Shown here: positions 24,326-36,200 of the stretch, one piece after another
Layout: each line of letters opens with the position of its first letter
Numbering within the stretch: the stretch's first letter is position 1
NCBI GenBank assembly: GCA_013397455.1
Contig: VYZB01000339.1
Coordinates: forward strand, 248,001-312,000
Direction: 5' to 3'
From: Crotophaga sulcirostris
Lineage: Eukaryota; Chordata; Aves; Cuculiformes; Crotophagidae
Length of the DNA stretch: 64,000 nt
The notes under the pieces: model-generated
Told to the model about the DNA's origin: nothing
The model's input: only the letters and a program-made list of their open reading frames with translations
Database searches by the model: none
Program-made: the position numbers and the translations under genes

Positions 24326-27300
24326 AGACAACAGTATTGTAGGAATTGTAGACATATCACAATTTGAAATGTCCACTGTACTGCAGGATACCAAAATGAT
24401 TAGATGCTGACACTTTGTATAGTAACACATAACAATGTTATCACCATGCCTGTCATCCTTTTGTCCTACAGCTCCAAGGGCCGAACTGCCCAAGCAGTGG
24501 TATGGGAGGAGGGCTGAAGCAGTAACTTGAGCCCTTTCCTTGCAATTGGTGGTGTTTCCACCTCCCTGGCAGTGCTGGAGCAGAGCCCAGGTGTTTGCAT
24601 GTGTGTGTGCTGGTGGATCCCACTTTATGGATGAATGGGAGAAGAAGCTTTACTGGGCAGCAGATGTTGGAGCTGGAAGAGATTCCAAAACCATTTTTCT
24701 CTCTGGCTGTTTCCACCCAAAAGCAAGTCCCTCAAGGGTTGGCACAGATTCTCAACAGGATCAAATTGTGTGAGGAAGACCAAGAAAAGACTGAGTGAAG
24801 CGCAACCTTCCTTGTTGCCAATCCTCTCTTGTCCACTGACCCTCTGAAGAGGGGAGTGCAAAGACTCACCTGGCACCTCTGTTCTTCTTTTAGGAACTGG
24901 TCTGGTGAATGTTCAAATGGCAACATTAGTCATTTGAACCAAGCTAGAGGAAGGCTGGCCCTTTCACCTCCACTGGCAATGTAATTTGATAAGGCATCCC
25001 ATGTGAAATAAGTAATAAGTGTTAGAGATCTGCTTCCCTGATATGCACTCTCTGATCCACCACTCTCCTGGTCATTGGGAAAGGACGTAAGAAAATCCTT
25101 AGAGGAGGGAAGGGGAAGAGGGAAAATGAAGGGGAGAATAGACTTTTAGGAGTATTTGGGGGATTTCCTATCTCAGCTTCAGTCTCAGATCAACTCTTCA
25201 TACTTCCCTGGGATTGTGTGGCCCATTAGTCAGTGGCCCAGCTCCCCCAGCACGTCTCAATTTCTCTTTCACTTCCCACCTTCCTTGCTGGTAACAATGA
25301 AAGTGTTTTGTGGCTACTACAAAGCATCATGTACTGGAGACATACCTATGGTTGTGGTTGCCAGACAACCACATTCAGTCAGATCAAGGAAAAAATCTTT
25401 CTAAGGGAAAAGTATTTCAGAGGAAATACCTTGTACTCATTTCTCACTTTTGCTCTGTATGTAAACCCGAAAAATTACTGTTTGAAACTACAGTAAAGCC
25501 CATTTTCTCCTTGGACAGTAATTACAAGAGATAGAATAAAGAACCTGTATATCTAATGTCGTCTTGTACTTTTCTTGTGTCATGATACAAGCTTGAGTGT
25601 CAGTGCCAGGTTTGGAAAACAAAATAAGATTGTCAACATGCCACTGCAGTCTTGACGGTCCCTTAAGGGTCATTGTTTCAGATGTGCATTGTTAACTGAC
25701 ATCCTGCGATCTTCTCCTGACTTTTTGTAAGAGGATAACACCCGCTGCACATGGCTAAGCAGTTGGTTGTCATTATTCCCACACACTAAATCTCAGTACC
25801 AAACTCAGCTGGTGATTTAACAATACATTTTGAAAAAAGAGGTCTTTGTCATGTGTAATAATGAGCAGTTCTGCTATCTGCACAAAGTCAGAAGTTTTAA
25901 AATACCAGAAAGAAAGGAATAATCGTTCTCCTGACCTGAGGTTTGAAATGTTGGTTGCTACCTAGTTGTCTGGGTTTCAAGCATCTTTTTACAACTTCTT
26001 GTTTTCTTTAACAATAACAGGGTTTAATTACCATGGTCACTTTTCTTTATACCTTCTTAAAATTCTGTATGTGTTAAATGAATACTCTAGTTAAATTAAG
26101 ATCAGAGTTCATCATCTTTTCTTCTACTAAGTAACTTTTTAAGCTATAACTGATCTCCCATAAATCAAAGGCCTGGTGCTTGAAATGAAGAAGTAAATGA
26201 TGGGAGAAATAATGAAGAAATGAAGAAATTTAATCTTGTGAGTGCAGGTTTTACAGTAACAAATTTCTTAAAGTTTAAGTGTTCTGTTTCTGCTGACTGT
26301 GGTAAGTTGTTTCTAGGCAAGCCCAAAATCTTGAGAAAGAATATCTGACAGTGTACCCATAGATTTCCTTTAGAGGAACAGTGTTTACTGTGTAAAAGTG
26401 TCCCTAATGCAATGAGAGAATACTCTGAGGACATCCTTCCTTACCTGAAGAGTTTCATTTACAGACAGTTTTGCCAAAGACATATCACAAAAAAAAATAA
26501 GATAATGTTGCCAAAATTAACTTATAAAGCAAAGAACTTGAAGTGAGGTGTAAATGAAGAAACTGTGGAAAAAAACAGTTTTTTTGATATCTGGAGCGGA
26601 GACTAGAAGAATGAAGTGGTCAAAAAAGATTAAAGGACAGAACAATCTCATGAATCTAAAAGAACCTCTATGATTTAAATATATATAGGTTTGTGGACGT
26701 GACATACAGAGCAACTGAAGGAACAGAATTAAAGCTGTGTATATTAAGCATTTTTTGTTTTTGCTTAACATTATTTGTGATTGGTTTCAGTGCTTAGATC
26801 CACTGCATATTTTTGTTATAAACAAAATTACAGTGATCAGTTATCTTGATTTTTCCATATATTATTTCAGCCTCTAGAACACATACAGTTTTCATTTAGC
26901 TTTGTGTTCAGCAATGGCATAATAACAAGGAATGCAGTCAATTCCTCACTAATTACGAAATATTGGTACTACTCAATAAATATACCATTTTAAAAAATAA
27001 CCATTTACTCTTTATTTAGCACCAGCAGCTGCTGTTTTCCCAGAACTTGTCTTTAAGCTAAATGCTCAAACCATGATTGGGAATACTGCAGGAAACCTTT
27101 GAGACAAGCTTGTTGAGGAGCTACTGATTCAAAAACATGTTGTAAGTGAATTTGCATAGACGAATTAAATGACCCATATCAACTTCTAGTGCTAACAAAT
27201 ACTAGCGTGAAAGTGACAGGAAGCATATTTCTACCCCTTAACCATTAATGAAGCTACACAAGTAAATTAGGTTATGCCACTCCATCTCCATAAATTGATG

Positions 27301-28464
27301 ATTCAATAAATCACACTTGAGAAACAGCTGAGTAATTATAGGATGATGCTTGAAGCAATAGATGCCTCATTTGCATATTAACAGACATTTCTAGCAATAA
27401 TTTCTGTCATGGACTGGTAAATGTTAGACATGATTAATTCTGGAGCACTGCAGTTTGACTTCCACAGTACATGGGAAGAGCTGACATACCAAAGGCTGCA
27501 AACGTGATACATTTGTGCTCCTCTGCAGCAGCAGGAAAGACACTCTGGTCTAATTAGCACAAGGAGCTTGCCGCGGTACAGACTCCTTGGAGAATATTTT
27601 TCCTCAGGGTCTTATCATGCAAAAGGTCTTGTGAAGTAGTCTGAAAAGACTGATAGAAAGGGAAAAAGAAAACCATGAAGTCTTCAAAGCAGCAAATAAG
27701 ACAGTGTTCCTTCTTTTCAAATACCTTAAATAGATATGGAGATAAGATGAAAGAGTTTTCCATAGAAATTTTAGGCTGATTTTATTTTATTTGCAAAACT
27801 CTTCACCTAGAAGGCATAGCAGCACATATCATGCAAAGTTTGTAATGAGCTTTTTGTCTGAGAATTTTGTTTGGTTTTATTTGTTCACACTGTTGGTAAC
27901 AGAGAAATTTATACCACGCTGCTTGGTGAATCTGTGGCCATAACACATCTAATTCACCTTAGTGAAAGTCAGTTTGCTCTCTAATGATTATCTGTTCTTC
28001 CTGTGTACTTAGAATTGCTTAGGAGGAAAATTCAATAGTTCCTTAACCAATCTAACATTGCACCCTTTTGTGCCAATAAATAGACATTCAGGGGACAAAA
28101 AGATAAAAGATGTAGAAATGCTTATCAACGAAAACTGGAAGCTGACTTACCTCATGGACCAAAATGATGAAACATTACTCGTTCTCTCCATAAAGGTATT
28201 TCAGCTGAACTAGGATATATGATTCTCAGAACTGACTGCAAAACCATGTCCTGTTTCATTTTGAGCATATTAAGAGTCTCCTGCATCAGTCAAAAATAAC
28301 CTAATGGGATTTACTGAGCAACTTGACCTAGTGGGCAAAGCTGCTTGTAGAACATTAGTCTATCACTTTTCTTATATCAGCTTAAAGATAGAAAAAAATT
28401 CCATGGGATATTCACCTTTCACACTGTAGCTTTAATTGTTTATTATTTTTTCTCACCTAATTAA
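24326..28464. other. Non-coding DNA, one GC-richer patch
   Basis: About 24480-24960 is GC-richer and open in several overlapping frames on both strands (65-87 codons each). That pattern reflects few stop codons in GC-richer DNA and does not point to one gene. About 27000-27400 has an octamer motif and few low-complexity runs, listed separately. No exon or repeat family was recognised. Confidence 0.55.
27369..27381 (+). promoter_or_regulatory. Octamer (POU) motif with adjacent AT-rich half-site
   Basis: ATTTGCATATTAA contains the exact octamer ATTTGCAT bound by POU-domain factors, followed by an overlapping CATATTAA. A perfect octamer is expected about twice per 64 kb on both strands by chance, so the motif alone is weak. 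Its setting in a stretch free of recognisable repeats is the only support. Confidence 0.25.
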
Positions 28465-30243
28465 AGAACTATTATAAAAGACAATACAAAATTATTCTAT
28501 AAATATATTAACAACAAAAGGAGGGCTAGGAGAATCTCTGTCTTGTATGCGGGGGGAAAACACAGGATCAAAGAACAAGGAAAACGTTGAGGTACTTAAT
28601 GCCTTCTTTGCCTCATTCTCTAATAGTCAGGACAATTACTCTCAAGATATCCAGTCTACTGAGCTGGAAGACAGGGACTGGGAACAGCATGAAGCCCTCA
28701 TAATCCAAGGGGAAATGGTTAGCAACCTGCTAGATACCACTCAGATACCACACAAGTCCATAGGACCAGATAGAATTCATCCAAGGATAGTGAGGGAGCT
28801 GGCAGAAGTGCTCAGAGAGCCACTTTCTGTTACTTGTCAGCCTGAAGCTTAGTAAATGTGACTCTCAGATACAAGAAGGACCAGAAGGAGAATCCTGGGA
28901 GCTAAAGGTCGTTCAACCTGACTTCGGTGCCGAGGAAGGCTATGGAGCAGATCATCTTGAGTGCCATGTACAGCATGTACAGGATGATGAGGTGATCAGG
29001 TCCAGTTGACATGGGTTTAAGAAAGTCAAGTCTCAGGCTTAACTAACCTGATCTCCTTCTATGACAAAGTGATTTGCTTAGTAGATGAGGGAAATCCTGT
29101 GCATGTTGTCTATCTAGACTGTAGTGAAACCTTTGGTGCAGTTTCCCACAGCATTCTCCTGGAAAAACTGGCTGCTTGTGGTTTGACCAGGCATACTATT
29201 AGCTGGGTAAAAAACTGGTCTGCTGTCCAAACCCAAAGAGGCATGGTGAACAGAGCTAAATCCAGTTGTTGACTGGTCACAACCGGTGTTCCCTAGGACT
29301 CACTTTTAAGTCCAATTCTGTTTAATATCTTTATCAATGATCTGAATGAGGGGATCAAGTGTACTCTTGGTAAGTTTGCAGACAACACCAAGTTAGGCAG
29401 GAGTGTTGATCTGCTTGAGGGTAGAGAGAATTTACTGAGTGATCAGTTTACAGGCTAGATTAGTGGATCAAGCCCAACTATATGAGATTCAACAAAGCTA
29501 AGTGCTGGGTCCTGCACGTGGGTCACAACAACCCCAAGCAATGCTACAGGATTGGGAATAGTGGCTGGAAACTACCAGGAGGAAAAGGAACGGGGATGTT
29601 GGTCGATAGCCAGCTGAATATGAGCCAGTAGTGTGTCTAGGTGGCTGAGAAGGTCAATAGCATCCGGGCTTGTATCAGAAACAGCATAACCAGCAGCACC
29701 AGGGAAGTGACTGTCCCCCTGTAAGGCTGGTAAGGCTGCACCTTATGCAGTTTTGGGCCCCTCACTACAGAAAATATATTGAGGTGCTGGAGTATGTGCA
29801 AAGAAGGGCAATGAAGCTGCTGAACAGTCTAGAACACAAGTCTTATGAGGAATGGCTGAGGGAACTAGGGTTGTTTAGTCTGGAGAAAAGAAGGCTTAGG
29901 GGAGACCTTACCACTTTCCACAGCTACTTGAAAGGAGTTTGTAGCAAGGTGGGTGTTGGTCTCTTTCTTCTTCCAAATAACAAATGATAGCACAAGAGGA
30001 AATGGCCTCAGATTGCACCAGGAGTGGTTTAAATTGGATATTAGGAAAAATGACTTCTCCAAAAGGGTTATAAAAAATTGGAACAGGTTGCTGAGGGAAG
30101 TGGTTGAGTCACTATCCCGGCAGGTAAAAGGTCTGTAGATGTGATGCTTGGGGACATGGTTTAGTGGTGGACATTTTACTGTTAGGTTAGGGGTTGAACT
30201 GATCTTGAGGTCTTTTCCAACCTAAATTATTCTGTGATTCTAA
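28465..30243 (+). mobile_element. CR1 LINE, 1.8-kb 5'-truncated reverse-transcriptase copy
   Basis: This is the longest CR1 copy in the window. It begins in the linker before the polymerase (KLFYKYINNKRR at 28489-28524) and runs through the whole reverse-transcriptase and C-terminal region. It ends in the 3' UTR, with a tail of ATTCTGTGATTCTAA type at about 30226-30243. Recognisable in order are NAFFASF, GPDRIHPRIVRELAEV, the motif A block VYLDCSETF, GVP-stop-[61 protein letters not shown] and [13 protein letters not shown]. The endonuclease is absent. Neither a poly(A) tail nor a target duplication is visible, as usual for CR1. Confidence 0.96.
28489..30138 (+). pseudogene. CR1 ORF2 reverse-transcriptase pseudogene
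   Basis: The reading frame shifts several times. It moves between 28525 and 28570, ends at a stop at 28850-28852, moves again before motif A (29069-29272), and again near 29275 and 29670. In the frame carrying motif B, the Gln of the conserved GVPQG is a TAG stop (29294-29296). The catalytic FADD box reads F-A-D-N (29375-29386), so one metal-binding Asp is lost. In motif A the downstream Asp of the AFD triplet is Gly. The enzyme is therefore dead on several independent grounds. Plus-strand frames at 28547-28852, 29069-29272, 29670-29987 and 29953-30138 are its surviving pieces. Confidence 0.95.
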
Positions 30244-33200
30244 TTGTCTCCATGTGTCTTGATAAGTCAATGTCTCTAAGGAGATGAGCCTTTCTACGGC
30301 TCTGCTGTGATCAGGAAGTTTGGGGGATCCAGGCCTCACCAGGATGACATTTCTTCCACTGCTTTTACATGAAGGGATTCTTTAGTCATTAATTACTACA
30401 GTAAGTCATATAAAAAGCTATGACATGAATCTGCACTACAACTGAATTGTTCCCTAGTCTTAAAATCTTTTTTTGAGTAAAAGAAAAAAAAAGGAGCTTC
30501 ATTTTCATCAACTCAGTTGCTCCCCTATCTGCTTATTACCAGAGCAGGGTGACTCAGAGCATCTGTGGGAGGTCCTCAGCCTCCTTCTTTCATCAAGAGT
30601 TTGGTGCCCCTGAAGTGCAATGTACATACTGATTAGGGACTGCCTTGAGCTAGTCAGTGGGAATGGGAGGCTGAAGGGCATGTCTAACTTCTCTCCTTCC
30701 TCTGAAGCATGCATCACAGCCACGGGGACAAGGCCTCTGCCCTTTTGAGATCTAAACAGTCACACTTGTACAGCAGTTGGTTGCAAAGAGCAACCCTCAT
30801 TTAAAGAGGATGTGGAGAGTTAGTGAATGAGTCTCTTGTGTTGTATCTGTGCTACTTAACACTTCCCTGTTCTGATGGAAAGACGTTGCTTCTGTAATAA
30901 GGAATAAGACTCTAGAATCAGAGATCCTCCCAATGAGGGTGACATGTTATATCCTATGAACCCCTTAGCTAGAACAAACTCTGTGGTGTTGTCTGTGTAA
31001 GCTCTCTTCAGCAGCTCCATGCAGAAAAAAATACAAGCATTTTCATTTGTTAGAGTAATGTGACCGTAACGCAGGATTTTCCTGTCTTCCAGGTGGTATT
31101 AATACAATATATTCTGCAAAAGAGAACAGGGAAAATTGACTTGGGACCTAATTACTGCAAGAAGGGACAGTTCTCCTGCAGAGCAAAGAATCTTACTAGG
31201 ATACCTAATGCAAACATATTGGAAATTGGCTGTGTCTGCTTTTTGTGGGCCTTTTATTTTGGGGGTTTTGGATTTTTAGAGCATGGAATTTAATACTTTG
31301 GCTTTGATCAGCAAAGTTCTAAATGGTTAGGGGTCTCTGTGTTTTATGTAATGCTGTCACAGTAGTAGTGAGCAGAGGCAGCTAAATAGGGAATGCCTTG
31401 AGAATAAAAAATAAAGGGAAAGAAACAGAGGAGTAAAAGAATTAAAGAACACTATATTTTGAGGCAACACCTCACATCTCTCTAAGGGTCTTACTTTGTT
31501 CATTAGGATGTTCTTCTGAAGGTACCAGAGATATTAGCAGCAGCAGGATCAGAAGTCAAGCTGTTTTCACTGTACATTGTAACAAAAACATTCTTTTTCT
31601 AATGACTAAAGTTACTTCTGTGATTCTCAATATTAATATTTCATTTTAATCCATATGTTGGCTTATGGATTGAGAGTCACAAATCACAGAATCTCTGAGC
31701 ATTGGGTTTCATATTTAGTTTTTGGAATTAGCTGAAAGATGCATAAAACCTTGTTTGGTGAAATAGCTTCATTTCATTTAAATCGTTCATCTTAGTATAT
31801 ATTGTTGAGCTGTCTAGAGAAGTGTCCTTTTTTTCCTCTCTCTCTCAGGGTATCTTCTCACTTAAAAAAAAAAGTATAAATGCAAAAGTAGACACTAAAT
31901 AGCATTGGGAAGATTTCTAATGGTCCCTAAAGTAACACGAACTGATGTGTAAAGTATAGTGAACCAGAAATATTGTGTAAATATAAAGAACCTAGTCTTA
32001 ATCAAACTATCATGGACTATGACTATTACTGGATTACTGCTCCTAATAGATTTAATACCACAGATGACAGCAAGAGAGAAAATAAAACATGCATTCTGTT
32101 AACCTCCCTACCTTTGAGAGAACCAGCATCAGAAACTCAGAGATATATAAAGACATAAAATGACCCATCCCTTCTGGAAATAGGCAGATGTCCAGGGAGT
32201 TCAAAGAGTCTACCTAGCATTTGTCTGTCATTTACAGAGTACCTACTTTATTCCTCTTTTTTTTTTTTGTAATACAAGCAATGAAGCTCCAAGGGGAGAA
32301 CCTGTTTCAATCAAAAAAAAGGATCTACTAAAAATGAACACAGTTCTTTTTGTTCCTCTCATTACCTAGACTTCAAAAATATATTGACTAGGGGAAACTA
32401 GCCTTTGAAACCTCTCAAGCTCCATTTTATTTGCTTCCTTATTTTTTGCAATTGTCCAAAATAATTAGGTAAAAGCAATCCTATCACAGAAGTAAACAAA
32501 GCAGCAGATTAAGCGTTCAAGTTGATTGAAAGTCTCATAGAGCTGATGTCATGATGAATGAACCATGCAGCCCAACTTTTTTGATACTGGTGACTTAAGA
32601 AGACAAAAGGATAACATAGTAAGAGTAAAATAAACTGGTTTTGATGGGTATAATTTTTTACTTTTTCAAATTATATTTAAAGTTTTCTGCTCAACATTTA
32701 CTTATAGATTAAACAGTAATAAATTGGTATGTTAGTGTAGATACTCTCTCCCATGTTTGAGGATGTTGAACTGACTTTTCCTGTTTCATAAGTTACACAA
32801 TACAGTTCATCATTGCATATGTACAGTATCATTGGATAGTAAAGCTCATTAGGCAGTTCATGCTGTTTCATGAATTGCACAATACATTTTAATGCCATGC
32901 TTCATTTTTAAAAGATGTATCCCTTGACATACATATTTGAGTGTTTGTCAGGTCGAGACGAACTGAAAAGCTGTATAAAATATATCTTCCCCAACTCACA
33001 GAAACAGAAAACATTTACTGCTGCTGTATAAGTCCTCCCAGGTTATAAAATGTAATAAGGGTATCTGCATCAGTCCCATTTTATATCAGGAACTTTCTAC
33101 AAAAATTGTTTCTGTAAGCAAGAGAAATATATATAAAACAGACCCAAGCGACAAAGAAGAGAAGAATGATAATGAATGGACATAAAATAGGTCAGTTGCT

Positions 33201-36200
33201 CTTATGTTTTTTCAGCTTTTGATGGGGGCAGTTTCTGTAGCATTGTAATAAGCAAAATGTGTGATTCCCATATATCAGAGGAGAACACATCCCTCCCACT
33301 ACCATTCTGCTCAGTAAGCTGCCCACGTTGGTTCAGCCAGTGGCTGCCCATCACACAGCCGGGCGTCGGCAGCCACCTTTATGCCTGCAAGGCTGTAATG
33401 GGCAGCTGGAGCCTTGGTGCAGCTGTGTGCAAATCTAAGCAGAAAATTAAGGATATTGTAGGACAATCGGTAGCAAAGTTCCTCTCAAACTGGTGACTGC
33501 TACATTGTCTTTCATATTTTGGTCAGGAGAACTGGTGTTCTGGGATTAATTATTCCCAGGATGCAAAAGCAAATTGTTCTGGATTGTGACAGCCTTAGTC
33601 ATCAAAGTGTTGCCATCACGTGCTTCCTGCTGACTCCATATTCTTTCATTTACCGATATTCTTGGCTTCCTAGGTGCTGGAGCAGAGGACATTGATTACA
33701 CTCACATGTACTAATTTCTGTTGTTGAACCTAAACTTCATTTTCCCACCCAGATGGGCTGAAAACTTCAGATCGTCTGTGTTTATTCTTGTCCTAATCAT
33801 CATTTAAGGAATGTCAACTTAATGGTTAATTGTACCATCTTGCAGTCCTCTCCCTTTGTCCCAACTTTTGCAAAGATGCATTCAGCATAATGAATCACAG
33901 TTTTTTGGAAACTCCCAGGTAACTTTTCAATAGGTCCACCACAGTTTCCTGTCTACTTCTTCACCAATATCAGCGTAACTGATCAGTATTATTCATACCA
34001 GAGAGGTCTATTTACCAGATACATTCCAAGGAGAATTCCTCCTTTTTGCAGCAGTGTTACGTTTCCACTTCTGTCTCTGAGAAAAGCACTTTCAAGTCCT
34101 TCAGAAAACTGATTTGATTTTGCTCGGTTTAAAGGCATCAGAAGTGTTTTGATGAAGACATTTAAGAAGAAATATTACCCTGTGATCTTTGGATTAGTTC
34201 CTATTTTAATTTCCCATTTTTTGGCAGGCAGAGCCCTAGGCCTGGATGGAGAGGCACTAGTATGATTAAGGTCCATACCTACACGCATTTACCTGAATTT
34301 ATCTCCCTCCATTTTATCTCTGGTAATGCATAAATTAATGACCATGCACGTATATCTTAAATTTTAATAAGATATTAAACCAGATAAATTATCATTTAAA
34401 GCCATCATTAAACAACAAATGAACATTTTAATAAGTGCGACCAGTAATTTATGTTGGTGTGAATTGGTCCAGAATCTTTATTGCACCAATAACTCCAGCT
34501 ATTAACAATATCAACCTGCAACAGACAGCCTGACATTTTCTGGCGGCAGAGGTCTAACACTAGAAGTCTTGTGTTCCATTCCATATACGTTAAGAGTTTG
34601 AAATAATTGAGACAAAGCAAGATTTTGTACTTGAAAATGTAGATGAGAATATTTTTTAAAAATATATGTCAAATTCAACAAGAAAAATGATGAAGACAAG
34701 CATTTCAGAAAGATAAGTGTGGTGTGATGAGGGGGATACCTTCACTCTTTATACCACATTTCAGAGGATTAAGTCCTAAGTACCAATATCTCATTCACTA
34801 AATGAGCCCTTTCCTATGACATTGTGAAAATGAAAATCACCTTGATTTATAGGTATGCTCCAGCTGTTTTGTGGCAGTCAAACCATAAATATACCTTAAT
34901 GCTTAGAAATTGCTAGTGAATCTGTCCCCGTTAGTATCCATACAATATAACTATTGTTACACAGTTTGTTTAGAGGTTTGTGACAAATTAGGCAATTTGA
35001 AAGGGTTTTCACAGCAGTCAGTACCCTACACACACACTTTTTGATGAAGAAAATGTACAGACAATTGAGTCTTAAAAGCCGGGCAACGAGATCTTGGTTT
35101 TAGGAGGTCTCTTCTCTGAGGTGGAGCTCGCTTTGCAAGAAAAAGAGGGCTGGAGACCTTTAAACAACAAGCTGTAAGCACCTCTAGTCATAAGTTGTAG
35201 TGATAAAGTTTGTGCTGTTAAGGATGACCACAATACTGCAAATTAAATCTTGGTGGTGAAGAACATTGGCTCCTACCTTACAAGGTAGAAATTAAAGGTT
35301 TTCATGAAATCTTTCTCCAAGGAAAAGGAAATGTAATGATCCTGTAAGTCCCAAGGGCTCTCTAGTTGTCTCTGAATGGAGAAGAGCAAAAGACAAATAC
35401 ATGATATTTCTTTAGATTGAAGTGATAAGTGGGAAAATGAAGTTTGAGTGGCTTTAAAATAATGGAACGTAGGTCTTGATTTAAGAAGAGTTAGAGGCCT
35501 TAGGGAGACATATAAAAAGGTTTATATTTTCAGACCCATCCAACTCAATCTTTCAAGCATGAAGTATTTTAAACAGCTTCAGGTTCAACTATAATAAAGT
35601 TTATGCAGAACTAATGATCTGTAGGAATTATCTGTGTATGTAGTAAGGTACATACAACAGAGCATCATACAACTCTACTCCTCCAGGAAACCAGAAACTG
35701 TAATTGCATGATGAGAATGGTTTATCAGTATCCCACACTCTCATACTGAAATCAGGTTGAATACATACAATACTGAGCTTCTTATATTATCCTTGGGCTC
35801 ATTTTGGTGTTTTTTTTTTAAATTTGTTTTTCCTTTATTTATACCAGTGTGAGATCAGAGTACTGAAAACTCAGATACTGTGAGGTGATGAGATGTTTTT
35901 TATAATAGAATTCAGTTTCCTCATGATTGAGGCTCTATCAATACATAAATGTAATATATTAATGGTAATATAATGCCATTCCTTCCCCTCACATAAATTA
36001 ATATATTTCTGTGAGTAGTCTATTTATTCTGCTTGGAACCTCTTGTAAATTTTAATATGAGATATGAGGGAAAGATTCTAATTCTAACTAACTTTGAAAG
36101 AAGACTGAGGAGATCATTATGTCTAACCCTGAAGATGTTCTCACAATTTTCAGACTCATGCATGCTTCTTAGGGACAAGAAGAATACATGCATTTTTCAG

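Noticed and set aside
24453..24926. Cluster of six overlapping ORFs of 64-87 codons on both strands.
   Set aside because: Simultaneous openness in many frames is explained by locally higher GC. No single frame has a protein-like signature.
31060..31293. 77-codon frame preceded by an acceptor-like TTCCTGTCTTCCAG.
   Set aside because: The frame starts upstream of the acceptor, and its product past the site has no domain and ends in low-complexity Phe/Gly. No donor fits.
31678..31706. AAATCACAGAATCTCTGAG, similar to a CR1 tail.
   Set aside because: The similarity stops at once on both sides. Too short to separate from chance.
36085..36135. AGATCATTATGTCTAACCC, resembling the AGATCATCTAGTCCAACCC block of CR1.
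   Set aside because: Isolated block, no flanking CR1 sequence in either direction.
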